From: Pseudomonas paralactis
Lineage (GTDB): Bacteria > Pseudomonadota > Gammaproteobacteria > Pseudomonadales > Pseudomonadaceae
NCBI RefSeq assembly: GCF_001439735.1
Contig: NZ_JYLN01000001.1
Coordinates: 248,001 to 312,000, forward strand
Direction of reading: 5' to 3'
Length of the DNA stretch: 64,000 bases
How positions within the stretch are numbered: position 1 is the stretch's first letter; every line of letters begins with the position of its first letter. The notes under the pieces are model-generated. The model was not told where the DNA came from. It did no database searches and saw nothing but the letters and a program-made list of their open reading frames with translations. The translations under genes were made by a program, and so were the position numbers. This document shows, one piece after another, positions 42,443-49,674 of the stretch.

Positions 42443-43440
42443 GGTCGGGCTACTCGATACGTACCATCGGGCTGACGTTCAAGCCCGATGGTGTGGTCAA
42501 TTTTGTCGAGGTCCACGTGATGGGACTGCTCGGTGTTCGCCAGGATTTCGTCTTCCCAACATCGGCCGTTGAGCCAGGTCGCCGGAAGCGGGATGTACTG
42601 CCCGCCGTCCCTGATCCAGTCGGGTCTCAGCCGGTGGTTTGCCAGTGCAGCAAGCAGGGTTTCGCGCAATCCGGCGTCAGGTTTGAGTTTCTTCCAGGCC
42701 GACTCAGCTTTTGGCCGATTTTGGCGTCGCGGGTACAACCGATAGAACTGATCGAAGCCGTCCAACAGATCCGTAGCGGCGGGTTTGATATTTCGCTTCG
42801 GCTTGGGATCTGCCAGAGCGGGTTGATCAGGTGCGCGCTGCTCCTGCCCATTTGCTCCAGCTTGAGATTCCAACGGCGCGTCGTCCGGTGGAGCATCGCG
42901 ACGATGGACATGCTCTTGATCTTGTTCTTCTCCTTTCCTATTACCCTTCCCTTCCCTTCCGGGGTCGAGGACTAGCAGAGGATTCGACGAGGCCTCTACG
43001 AGCGGTGGTCGAATGTTCGTAGAGGATTCACCGACGGAATCACCTACAGGCCCCGGTTTCTGGTTGTCATCAGTGTCAGCCCCTAAAAGTGGCGGACTGG
43101 ACACCACCAGGGACTGGACAAACTCCGGGTACTTGAAGGTTGGCTTATCGATCCTTTGATGCTCCCACCCGCAGACATGCAAATATCGCTTGCCAGAGTG
43201 CTCGTAGAAGGCCAAAAGACCGTTCGACGACAGCTCGTCGAGCATTCGACGAATACTCGACGAGCTGATTTCGTCACCGGGAAAAACCCGGGCCTTGATG
43301 GTTTTCTCCGAGTCAGGATGATTGCCGCCATCGTCACAAAAATTCCAAATGCCAATGAACAGCAGGCGGGTCAGAGGCTGACACTCCATAACCTGTTCAC
43401 TGCTCCAGAACTCTGGCTTGATCGTCCTAATGCGCGCCAT
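42439..43440 (-). CDS. O-like replication initiator
   Basis: The 333-residue protein has an N-terminal winged-helix domain (MARIRTIKPEFWSSEQVMEC, about 1-110), a long low-complexity linker (120-235) and a C-terminal helical domain (LLDGFDQFYRLYPRRQNRPK) typical of phage initiators that contact the helicase loader. It overlaps the loader gene by four bases. The gene body contains phased 11-bp repeats, so the phage origin may lie inside it, as in lambda. Confidence 0.8.
   Translation of the reverse strand: MARIRTIKPEFWSSEQVMECQPLTRLLFIGIWNFCDDGGNHPDSEKTIKARVFPGDEISSSSIRRMLDELSSNGLLAFYEHSGKRYLHVCGWEHQRIDKPTFKYPEFVQSLVVSSPPLLGADTDDNQKPGPVGDSVGESSTNIRPPLVEASSNPLLVLDPGREGKGNRKGEEQDQEHVHRRDAPPDDAPLESQAGANGQEQRAPDQPALADPKPKRNIKPAATDLLDGFDQFYRLYPRRQNRPKAESAWKKLKPDAGLRETLLAALANHRLRPDWIRDGGQYIPLPATWLNGRCWEDEILANTEQSHHVDLDKIDHTIGLERQPDGTYRVARP
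42983..43267. other. Candidate phage replication origin inside O-like gene
   Basis: Two clusters of 8-base units recur at an 11-base step. Cluster one has TTCGACGA at 42983, CTCTACGA at 42994, GTGGTCGA at 43005 and TTCGTAGA at 43016. Cluster two has TTCGACGA at 43223, CTCGTCGA at 43234, TTCGACGA at 43245 and CTCGACGA at 43256. Cluster two also contains a 12-bp perfect inverted repeat (43231-43242 with 43256-43267), and cluster one a 9-bp one (42993-43001 with 43017-43025). The step is not a multiple of three, so codon bias alone does not explain it. Confidence 0.5.
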
Positions 43441-43676
43441 CAGATATCCAGCTCCTCTGTCACGCGACGGATGAAGGCATCGTAGGTTTCAGCCATCCCG
43501 AAACCCTGGCGCTCCAGCGACTCGCGGTAGGCCTTGGCGCTGCCGTAAAGCACCCAGCGCTCGCGCTCTGGAAGCGTTCGGAAGTTACCGTAGGTTGGCC
43601 AGGGGCCGGCGATGGTGCAGGTCGTTGAAGGTTTAATTACGGGGATTCCCGCAGTTGATTCCAGTGAAGTGATCAT
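43440..43676 (-). CDS. Hypothetical 78-residue early protein
   Basis: The ATG at 43676 overlaps the upstream stop (ATGA) and has GGGGAG upstream. The protein has a Pro-rich start and a C-terminal helix (ETYDAFIRRVTEELDI). RVLYGSAKAYRE-like segments suggest a small DNA-binding or adaptor protein, but no family is recognised. It is in the early replication operon just before the initiator. Confidence 0.65.
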   Translation of the reverse strand: MITSLESTAGIPVIKPSTTCTIAGPWPTYGNFRTLPERERWVLYGSAKAYRESLERQGFGMAETYDAFIRRVTEELDI

Positions 43677-44254
43677 TGCAGCGTCTCCCCATGCTTGCGG
43701 CACATCCCGGCACCCATGGTTTCCATTGAGCCGCCAGACAGGCGCAACACCAGCAGGCACAGTGCTGTGGTGGAGTCAATTGAGAGCGTGCGAGCCTCGT
43801 CCAACGCCAAAGCCTGCGGTGAGTGGTCCATGATCAGAACTCGAACGCGATCGCTGTAGTTGAACGCCGCGCAAGCCAGTTGTTGGTCCGTCAGGCCAGT
43901 GAATGCCTCATCCGGTAGGCACTCACCAGGGAACACGACGACGGGAATGCTGTTTTCTGGTCGCGGCTTCCCCTCCAGCAAGTGGCGGCTCATTGCCTCA
44001 AAGTGATCCTGGGCCACTTGCCTCGCGTCGTGACCAGTCCTACGCCTGAACAACACCATGAGTGCGTAGTAGGCTCGGTACAGGTCAAGATGAGTGTCGT
44101 CCTCTTTCTCAATGGAGTACTCCGGCTCGTCGATGACGTCCAGCGCGTCCTTGACGACCTCGAAACACTTCAGCAACAGCGCGGCATCGGGATATTTCTC
44201 GAAGTGCGCTTCGTTGATGACGGTGACAGGTACCTCTTGGGATATTTCGCTCAT
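43673..44254 (-). CDS. Hypothetical 193-residue early protein
   Basis: This is an acidic, largely helical protein without membrane segments. It contains DLYRAYYALMVLFRRRTGHD in the middle and a Cys at CRKHGE near the end. It overlaps both neighbours by four bases, so it belongs to the tightly coupled early operon. No family is recognised. Confidence 0.65.
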   Translation of the reverse strand: MSEISQEVPVTVINEAHFEKYPDAALLLKCFEVVKDALDVIDEPEYSIEKEDDTHLDLYRAYYALMVLFRRRTGHDARQVAQDHFEAMSRHLLEGKPRPENSIPVVVFPGECLPDEAFTGLTDQQLACAAFNYSDRVRVLIMDHSPQALALDEARTLSIDSTTALCLLVLRLSGGSMETMGAGMCRKHGETLQ

Positions 44255-44703
44255 GGGTATGCCCTCCCGATTGCAGATTGGTGAAGTGGGATATAGGCAA
44301 ACTCATCAAAGTCGGGCTCGTACTTGGCATGCTCAAGCATTGAAGCCATATGACTGAGGGGCATTGCAGCGCGATGCTGTTGCACAAAGGCAACCAAGAA
44401 GGCGCGGCCAGGCGAAGGCTCGTTCGCGCACATATCAATCAACGCCTTTATGCGCTGAGTCTGCTCGGTAAACTGCCTATGCTTTTGGTACCCGCGGGCC
44501 TCTTCTGGTGGGTTGGCGAGTGTATGGAGTTTTGTTATTCGGCCAAGCAGGTCACGACCGAGAGTCTCGAGCAGGTCACGAGCAACTCGCTCATCAGTGA
44601 GCCCAAGGCCGAAGCCGTACACACCACGCCCGTCGAAAACCTCAACCTGGTAGAAAGGTTTTTTGTTGAAGCCTGGACTCTTAGAGTCAATGACCTGGTT
44701 CAT
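44251..44703 (-). CDS. Hypothetical 150-residue early protein
   Basis: The protein begins MNQVIDSKSPGFNKKPFYQV and has a central helical part (DERVARDLLETLGRDLLGRI). It overlaps both neighbours by four bases. It shares with the next upstream protein a similar opening strand (YYEVQV against FYQVEV), so the two may be diverged relatives. Function is unknown. Confidence 0.65.
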   Translation of the reverse strand: MNQVIDSKSPGFNKKPFYQVEVFDGRGVYGFGLGLTDERVARDLLETLGRDLLGRITKLHTLANPPEEARGYQKHRQFTEQTQRIKALIDMCANEPSPGRAFLVAFVQQHRAAMPLSHMASMLEHAKYEPDFDEFAYIPLHQSAIGRAYP

Positions 44704-45182
44704 GGCCGAACCTCCGAGAGATTCGGCGCCACGCTTTCTGCCTGGCTGTTTTGTGGCGCGTAACTTTCATACGGACCGAACTGACCAAGACGAGCCAGGA
44801 ACTCGTGCCCGGGACGCTCAGCCGATCGAACTGACTGGATCATGTCTGTTACGCGGTCGTTCATCCGGAGGAAGTTTTCGAATCCTTTTGCCCAGCCTGC
44901 TACCCACGAAATACGAACAGGGTAAGGGGCTACTTCCGGCTCGAGCATCGCCTTCAGCTCTAATGCCAGACACTCATCCAGCACGCCGGGGTAGGTTTGT
45001 TTTAATCCCGCGTCCTCATAAACAACTTGAACCTCGTAGTAGGTAAAGCCTGCCCGCTCATCAAAAGGCTGCACCGTAGGCGTGATTGACACGCTCTTGG
45101 GCACACTGACCAGCCGGGGTTTAGATTGAATGCGCTCAGTAACAGGCGACCGAACTTGTTTACTACGAATTGCATGTGCCAT
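44700..45182 (-). CDS. Hypothetical 160-residue early protein
   Basis: I chose the ATG at 45182, with AGAGGT upstream. The N-terminus is basic and Ser/Val-rich (SKPRLVSVPKSVSITPTVQP). A strand-rich centre (GFTYYEVQVVYEDAG) and a helical end follow. It is the first gene of the replication operon after the CII-like gene. Function is unknown. Confidence 0.65.
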   Translation of the reverse strand: MAHAIRSKQVRSPVTERIQSKPRLVSVPKSVSITPTVQPFDERAGFTYYEVQVVYEDAGLKQTYPGVLDECLALELKAMLEPEVAPYPVRISWVAGWAKGFENFLRMNDRVTDMIQSVRSAERPGHEFLARLGQFGPYESYAPQNSQAESVAPNLSEVRP

Positions 45183-45329
45183 GATTGATACCTCTGCAGT
45201 TGTGTAGTCCTGATCACACAGGACGATTAGATGAGCCCGGTTCCCGCCGGGTTTGTTGCTTTCTGCACCGGGCAAAAATCATTCTCCGCCCGTTTTATTC
45301 CTCTGTTACCTAGCCGTTCGGATAGGTAA

Positions 45330-45752
45330 TCACGCCGCTTTGACGGACTCTTCCAGCACCAGCAAGCTCTGACGGACATGGCCAATTTCCTTCTGGATGT
45401 TCGCTTTCTCGAAGGGTGAAACGCGGCCATCTGCAAGGGCGTCATGCACGAGACGAGAAACATCTCCGTACTCAGCCGCGAGATGCACCAGAGCCTCGAT
45501 GAGGTTCTTGCTCGCCGGCCGCGCCTGAGGCACCAGGGCATAGCCCAATGTGTTGGCCAGGTGTTCCAGCGGTTCAATGTTCTTGCTGTGCACCAGGATC
45601 TGGAGAAATTGCTCCAGGTTCAGGCGGTGCGAGTCATCATTTGGGTTGCTGCGATTGAGCAATGCGGTGTGGCTCATACCCATCAGGTGAGCCAGTTGCT
45701 TTGGCCCCGCCTCCAGAACTGCTTCATGTATTGCGCGGTGTACCTGTTCCAT
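45330..45752 (-). CDS. CII-like phage regulator (Phage_CP76 family)
   Basis: The 140-residue protein has the features of the CP76/CII family: an N-terminal helix-turn-helix (KQLAHLMGMSHTALLNRSNP) and a helical oligomerisation part at the C-terminus (RVSPFEKANIQKEIGHVRQS). It lies downstream of the Cro-like gene, as CII does in lambdoid phages, and may favour lysogeny by activating repressor or integrase transcription. Its target site is not identified. Confidence 0.8.
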   Translation of the reverse strand: MEQVHRAIHEAVLEAGPKQLAHLMGMSHTALLNRSNPNDDSHRLNLEQFLQILVHSKNIEPLEHLANTLGYALVPQARPASKNLIEALVHLAAEYGDVSRLVHDALADGRVSPFEKANIQKEIGHVRQSLLVLEESVKAA

Positions 45753-45830
45753 TTCGGGAAACCTCTTCGTGGTTGTCGTGGCGGAACGTTCAGCTCAGGG
45801 CGAAGATATGCGCCCTCAATCAGGGCTTCT

Positions 45831-45846
45831 TTTAATCGGGATTAAA
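45831..45846. repeat. Inverted repeat at the Cro-CII junction
   Basis: TTTAAT-CGGG-ATTAAA is a 16-base palindrome covering the stop codon of the Cro-like gene, 79 bases before the CII-like gene. It could be an operator or RNA hairpin; nothing else supports either. Confidence 0.4.
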
Positions 45847-46078
45847 GATTTGGCTCTTGGCCTGAATTGCGCAGATAGGCCCAGTCGACATCGGGCCGGA
45901 GCTCTTCACAGGTCACCGCCCTGCTCGACTCTCGTTCAAGATTGATGGCGAGGCCTGGGCCTGCTCGGCGGAAGCCATGAGCGATCTGTTTAAGGTTCCC
46001 GGCACTGGTGCCGCTGCGCTTGGCCAACGACTCCACCGAAGGTGTGTCGAGGGACCGGATGAGTTCGAGTAGCGTCAT
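45842..46078 (-). CDS. YdaS/Cro-like antirepressor of the switch
   Basis: The 78-residue protein has a YdaS/Cro-type helix-turn-helix (SVESLAKRSGTSAGNLKQIA). It is the first gene transcribed from the PR-like promoter and diverges from the repressor gene. By analogy with Cro it should bind the same operators and shut off repressor synthesis. Confidence 0.82.
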   Translation of the reverse strand: MTLLELIRSLDTPSVESLAKRSGTSAGNLKQIAHGFRRAGPGLAINLERESSRAVTCEELRPDVDWAYLRNSGQEPNL

Positions 46079-46099
46079 GTTTGTCTCCGAAAGAAGCCA

Positions 46100-46157
46100 A
46101 GATTACATTTTGCTAATCCCAATAGCAATAGCATTTTATAATTTACTGTTTGCTAAC
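46100..46157. promoter_or_regulatory. OR-like control region with PR and repressor promoter
   Basis: On the minus strand -35 TTGCTA (46128-46123), a 17-base spacer and -10 TAATCT (46105-46100) form the promoter of the Cro-like operon. On the plus strand TATAAT (46137-46142) fits the repressor promoter. Three 10-bp motifs occur: TTTTGCTAAT 46108-46117, TATTGCTATT on the minus strand at 46121-46130, and GTTTGCTAAC 46148-46157. One lies in the PR spacer and one covers its -35. Confidence 0.75.
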
Positions 46158-46176
46158 GCAGGGACACTATTCGCCT

Positions 46177-46602
46177 ATGGATATCAAAACTCTTCGGGTC
46201 GACGCGCTGCGGCGTGTCATCGGCCCACTCAGCCAGAAAGACTTCGCCGACCAGCACGATCTGGACGCTTCGTATTTGTCACAGATCCTCAATGGGCACC
46301 GTTCATTGGGTGAGAAAGCGGCGCTCAACCTTGAGAAGAAAATCGGGCTCACGCCTGGTGTGCTGGTCAACCCGAACGGGCACGGGCCAGCATTGATCGA
46401 GGGTGAGTACACTCGTCAGGATGTGGTGCGAGAGGCCGCGTCTGCCTACCAGGCCCTTCAGGACAAGGCTACGCCGCGGGCAGTTGCGGTTATTGAGAAA
46501 CTCGCCAGGGCCGCGGCGAAGGGAAGACTCAGGGAGTCGGACTTGGTTCTGCTTGAGGGCATAGCCGCCCTGCTTGAGAAGGCCAACGCTGAAAAGCCTT
46601 GA
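46177..46602 (+). CDS. Phage repressor (CI-like, no peptidase domain)
   Basis: The 141-residue protein has an N-terminal helix-turn-helix (SQKDFADQHDLDASYLSQIL) and a helical C-terminus. There is no S24 peptidase domain, so induction is unlikely to go through RecA-driven self-cleavage and probably needs an antirepressor. I chose the ATG at 46177; the frame is open nine codons further up. It diverges from the Cro-like gene across the OR-like region and should bind TTTGCTAA sites there and at 54.8 kb. Confidence 0.82.
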   Translation: MDIKTLRVDALRRVIGPLSQKDFADQHDLDASYLSQILNGHRSLGEKAALNLEKKIGLTPGVLVNPNGHGPALIEGEYTRQDVVREAASAYQALQDKATPRAVAVIEKLARAAAKGRLRESDLVLLEGIAALLEKANAEKP

Positions 46603-46610
46603 GCCAGATG

Positions 46611-46637
46611 CGAAAAGCCCAGCGCAAGGCTGGGCTT
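46611..46637 (-). terminator. Terminator after the zeta-type operon
   Basis: On the minus strand AAGCCCAGC, a five-base loop and GCTGGGCTT are followed by TTCGC. It lies between the convergent ends of the repressor gene and the 64-residue gene and may serve both strands. Confidence 0.7.
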
Positions 46638-46655
46638 AAGGACACGGATATGGAA

Positions 46656-46850
46656 TTACCGAGGTTTTACAGTAAGGATTTCGCCGGGCTTCGCTGAGCG
46701 GATCACTTCCCTCTGCTCCTCAATGGCTGCACTAGCTGCCATGTGATAAACGGCTCGCCTTTCCTCCACGGACCCGTGGCGGAAAAAATCAGACATTTTC
46801 GACGAACCATGAATCTTCGTCGAAGCGTCTGCTGCCTTTTCGCCTTTCAT
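46656..46850 (-). CDS. Small partner of the zeta-type kinase
   Basis: The 64-residue protein is charged, with a helical centre (GSVEERRAVYHMAASAAIEE) and a basic end. Its ATG overlaps the kinase stop by four bases, so it is translationally coupled. Its position makes it a candidate antitoxin or modulator. It is not recognisably epsilon and lies downstream of the kinase rather than upstream, unlike classical epsilon-zeta pairs. Confidence 0.6.
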   Translation of the reverse strand: MKGEKAADASTKIHGSSKMSDFFRHGSVEERRAVYHMAASAAIEEQREVIRSAKPGEILTVKPR

Positions 46851-47578
46851 TGGGATTCTCCGTTCAAAATACGTTCAAGCTCGTTTTGATCATAGGGCTG
46901 GCTGACAAACACGTCAATTTCGTCAGCCGAAAGGTCAATGCCGATATCCTCGTTTCCTCCATCGTTGTCTTTGATGATCACATCCACCTGCAATGCATCC
47001 TGGAATTCACGTTTCAGCGCGCACACAGACATTTTTGCAGCATAAAACTGTCTGACAAACTCAGGGCAAGGAATATTCCTTCCGTCTTTTTTCTCTCTCG
47101 CGAGAACAAACTCCCACGCAAGCTCAGGACGCTGGTACACGTAAATTACTTGGGCAGACCTGTTCTGCTTATCAAGGGCCCGCGAGATGTTTCGTCGCGC
47201 CACTTCAAGATTCGCAAGAGTCCCATCCAGCAGGAACGATTGACGTTGCTGGTAAACCAGATCCAGGGTTCGCTCAACAAATGTTGTCACGCCACGCTGG
47301 AAAAGGCTGGAGTTTCGGCCCGTATATTCGGGAAAATAGTCTCTGAAATCGTCTGGATCGATTCGTAACGCGTTCGATCCACCAGCCTGCATCATCCCAA
47401 TAAATGCCCTGGACACTTCGGTTTTCCCTGCGCCTGGCGACCCAGCCATGAATACAGAGACGGGGTACTCATCGCTCGGATAAGTCTCCAAACAAGCCAA
47501 CTCCCGGGCGATGCGGGTTCGGTTTTGCTTTGCAAATACCACAGCGCGTTCAGAAACGGCTTGTTCTTCCTGCGTCAT
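46847..47578 (-). CDS. Zeta toxin family kinase
   Basis: I chose the ATG at 47578 behind GAGGGATGAG, giving 243 residues. The protein has a P-loop GSPGAGKT (46-53), the DPDDFRDYFPEYTGRN segment that matches the substrate site of zeta toxins, LLDGTLAN, and a VYQRPELAWEFVLARE helix with Arg residues. Zeta kinases phosphorylate UDP-N-acetylglucosamine and block wall synthesis. In a prophage it may serve stabilisation or defence against other phages. Confidence 0.8.
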   Translation of the reverse strand: MTQEEQAVSERAVVFAKQNRTRIARELACLETYPSDEYPVSVFMAGSPGAGKTEVSRAFIGMMQAGGSNALRIDPDDFRDYFPEYTGRNSSLFQRGVTTFVERTLDLVYQQRQSFLLDGTLANLEVARRNISRALDKQNRSAQVIYVYQRPELAWEFVLAREKKDGRNIPCPEFVRQFYAAKMSVCALKREFQDALQVDVIIKDNDGGNEDIGIDLSADEIDVFVSQPYDQNELERILNGESQ

Positions 47579-47702
47579 GGGCTCATCCCTCAAAATAGAG
47601 GCAGGACTTTAACACTCGTTATCCTGCCAGGCATCCATCGTGGTGAAGGCGTCAGACAGGCCGACCCCCGCTGCTCGACCACCAATATAAATCCTCCCCC
47701 TC

Positions 47703-47729
47703 AAACAAAGCCCGGCGCTGGGCCGGGCT
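47703..47729 (-). terminator. Terminator after the antirepressor operon
   Basis: On the minus strand AGCCCGGC, loop CCAGC, GCCGGGCT is followed by TTGTTT. It starts 11 bases after the antirepressor stop. Confidence 0.85.
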
Positions 47730-47739
47730 CTCTTCATTG

Positions 47740-48570
47740 CTACGCCAACAAGTCTGCGTCTCGCTCCCGCCACAGAGCTTCAAGCTTCGTCAGGCCCTTC
47801 CCAGTGATCAACGTGGAGCACGTTGGGATCGTGCCGTCGATTGGATGCTCGAAGGTGCCCAGCTTCACATCAAGCAGGCCGGCCTCGATCTTCGCCTGAT
47901 ACGGCTCGTTCGAACGGGTCACCCACCCCTTCTGCCGCATGAACTGCAGCAGCCTGGTGCGGCCAGTGCCAATGATCTTGGCAGCCTGGGCGGCGTTGTA
48001 CTTCTTGTGCGACACCACCACCATGTCGTGAAAGGCCACCTTGGGAGCGTCCTGCTCCACCTTCACTTCCAACTTGTGGTTTTCGATAGCGAGGGCAGCG
48101 TTCTGTTCTTCCAGATCGGCAGCCAACCGCAACGCATCAGCGCGGGTTTGAGGCACTGAAAAACCTTTCCCACGAACAAGCCCCCAAAAAGCTTTAACGA
48201 GGGTCTTTTTGAACTCGCGAACGACTGGCCCGTTACGCATGTAGGTCATGATCAGTGTGGACTGCTGCTCATTGAGCACCGCGTACTCGGTTGCCTTAGC
48301 GAAGCCACCCTGCGGAAGAGATGAACCCTTCTGGATTTCAAATCCGATAGGGCCAAATTCCTGAAGGTCCCCCTGATAGGTACGCACCAGCTTAATGACA
48401 CTGGCATGGTCGACCTTGCAACCTTTGGCGATTGCCAGGGTGGTTGTGACCGCCTCACCATCTACAACAGCGACTATTCCAATAAAACCTGTCCGCGCCA
48501 CATTTTGCGATTGCAGAAAACGTGGCGCACCATCAGAAGACCGCTCGGATTGAATGGAGATAGTGTTCAT
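47740..48570 (-). CDS. Rha/KilAC phage antirepressor
   Basis: The 276-residue protein has an N-terminal Rha-type domain (about 40-135, with DHASVIKLVRTYQGDLQEFG), a coiled linker (ALRLAADLEEQNAALAIENH) and a C-terminal KilAC domain (YNAAQAAKIIGTGRTRLLQF then QKGWV). Antirepressors of this build inactivate phage repressors by binding them. It overlaps the upstream DUF3077 gene by four bases. With an Arc-like gene at the head of the same operon the region looks like the P22 immI locus. Confidence 0.88.
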   Translation of the reverse strand: MNTISIQSERSSDGAPRFLQSQNVARTGFIGIVAVVDGEAVTTTLAIAKGCKVDHASVIKLVRTYQGDLQEFGPIGFEIQKGSSLPQGGFAKATEYAVLNEQQSTLIMTYMRNGPVVREFKKTLVKAFWGLVRGKGFSVPQTRADALRLAADLEEQNAALAIENHKLEVKVEQDAPKVAFHDMVVVSHKKYNAAQAAKIIGTGRTRLLQFMRQKGWVTRSNEPYQAKIEAGLLDVKLGTFEHPIDGTIPTCSTLITGKGLTKLEALWRERDADLLA

Positions 48571-48878
48571 CGTGCTTTCTCCAGACCTTCAACGACGGAG
48601 TCGATAGCCGCCTTAGCAGACTCGACCGCCATGTGTAGCAACCATGCTTGGCTTGGAGTAACGATGAGCTCTGCCATTCCCGCGTCCTCCAGCGCCGACC
48701 TCACGCTATGAAGAACGCAAGATGCCTGATTCAAAGCATCGACAGCAGGAACGCCTGGACAAACGCTGTACAAATATTGTCGCTCAACGTTGCAGCGGAC
48801 GAATGAAAGCGGAACGGTCACCGGCCCCTTGAAGGCGCCAGCATTGAGTTTTTCGTTTACTTCGGTATGCTTATTCAT
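48567..48878 (-). CDS. DUF3077 protein
   Basis: The 103-residue protein belongs to the small DUF3077 type common in pseudomonads: a loose N-terminus, then a helical pair (ALNQASCVLHSVRSALEDAG and ESAKAAIDSVVEGLEKA). It lies between the Arc-like gene and the antirepressor gene. Function is unknown. A regulatory or adaptor role in the antirepressor operon is possible. Confidence 0.7.
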   Translation of the reverse strand: MNKHTEVNEKLNAGAFKGPVTVPLSFVRCNVERQYLYSVCPGVPAVDALNQASCVLHSVRSALEDAGMAELIVTPSQAWLLHMAVESAKAAIDSVVEGLEKAR

Positions 48879-48916
48879 GACGATTTCTTCCTCGAAGCTG
48901 ATCTCGTTAATCCCAA

Positions 48917-48946
48917 CCCCAGCGCCGGCCAGCGCTGGGGTTTTTT
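48917..48946 (+). terminator. Plus-strand terminator facing the antirepressor operon
   Basis: CCCCAGCGC, a six-base loop and GCGCTGGGG are followed by six T on the plus strand. No plus-strand gene ends here, so it may stop antisense transcription coming from below, or act as a stem in the minus-strand transcript just after the Arc-like gene. Confidence 0.65.
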
Positions 48947-49109
48947 ATGCCTGGCTGATTTGCTCATCTTCACGTTCCAGGGATTTTCTCAGCCGGAATA
49001 CAATTTCGCTGCTGAGGCTGCGTCCATTCTCAACTGCCTTTTTTTCAAGGAGCTCTCGCATCACCACAACTATACGAACGCCAACTACCTTCTTTTCTGC
49101 GCCTTTCAT
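48945..49109 (-). CDS. Arc-like ribbon-helix-helix repressor (54 residues)
   Basis: This short gene starts at the ATG at 49109 behind GAGGGAAG. The product has the ribbon-helix-helix order: basic strand (KKVVGVRIVVVM), helix ELLEKKAVENGRS, then LSSEIVFRLRKSLERED. The NGRSLSSEIV turn is typical of Arc and Mnt. It is the first gene of the operon that ends in the antirepressor, so it probably represses that operon, as Arc does for ant in P22. Confidence 0.8.
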   Translation of the reverse strand: MKGAEKKVVGVRIVVVMRELLEKKAVENGRSLSSEIVFRLRKSLEREDEQISQA

Positions 49110-49133
49110 GAAGCTTCCCTCGTTGTCTGAGCG

Positions 49134-49208
49134 TTGACTTTATTGTTCCTTGTTGCCTTTGTAAAGCAACATGTTGCTTTTTTTGCATGTACACGCCTAG
49201 CCGTGTAC
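49134..49208. promoter_or_regulatory. Divergent control region with two palindromes
   Basis: An 18-bp perfect palindrome, AAAGCAACATGTTGCTTT, covers 49163-49180. A second, GTACACG-CCTAGC-CGTGTAC, covers 49189-49208 and ends four bases before the ATG of the HTH gene. On the minus strand TTGCTT within the first palindrome could be the -35 of the Arc-like operon. The two sites probably bind the HTH regulator and the Arc-like repressor. Which protein binds which is not known. Confidence 0.7.
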
Positions 49209-49212
49209 TTTT

Positions 49213-49674
49213 ATGGCTTTACTTGCACTGACGGAGCATGAATTGGACGCATTGTTTGGCAAGCGGTTAGCCCGAGCTAGGGCAGCGGCCAACATGACAC
49301 AGCGGGAACTGGCAGGCGCTGTCGGCATAACTTGGTCTCAGATTTCTCGCTACGAAGCCTCGAAGGCAAAACCGCGTCTCGGGGTTCTACTCAAGCTTGC
49401 CGAGGCATTGGGAGTGACAGCGGAGGAGCTATCCGGCGAAGGCAGTGATGACGAAGGCCGTGAAATTACCTTGATGCTTAAAGCCTCAGAGGAAAAAGCA
49501 ATTGAAGACTTTGCTGCCAGAGAAGGCATCTCGTTTGAGCAGGCGGTAAACAAGATAGTCGCGGCCGGCATGAAGGACCGTATGGACAGAAACCCCGATT
49601 TGATGACGCAGTTGGAGGCTGAGATTCCTGGCGGCTATGCCAAGCTCCTTGAGATGCTCGGCAAGAAGACTTAG
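49213..49674 (+). CDS. HTH regulator with ribbon-helix-helix-like tail
   Basis: The 153-residue protein has an XRE helix-turn-helix (about 12-72, MTQRELAGAVGITWSQISRY). After a short acidic linker it has a strand-helix-helix stretch (REITLMLKASEEKAIEDFA then ISFEQAVNKIVAAGMKDR, about 83-125) that looks like an Arc-type fold. It has no ribosome binding site; a palindrome occupies that place, so the message may be leaderless and self-repressed. It diverges from the Arc-like/antirepressor operon. Confidence 0.75.
   Translation: MALLALTEHELDALFGKRLARARAAANMTQRELAGAVGITWSQISRYEASKAKPRLGVLLKLAEALGVTAEELSGEGSDDEGREITLMLKASEEKAIEDFAAREGISFEQAVNKIVAAGMKDRMDRNPDLMTQLEAEIPGGYAKLLEMLGKKT

Noticed and set aside
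45228..45262. A CCCGG/CCGGG stem after the CII-like gene as a terminator
   Set aside because: It lies in the path of the early operon but the T-rich side faces the plus strand where no gene ends, so its role could not be decided.
49234..49674. The 49213 gene as the antitoxin of a toxin-antitoxin pair
   Set aside because: No toxin-like gene adjoins it on the same strand, and its divergent position with palindromes fits a phage regulator better.
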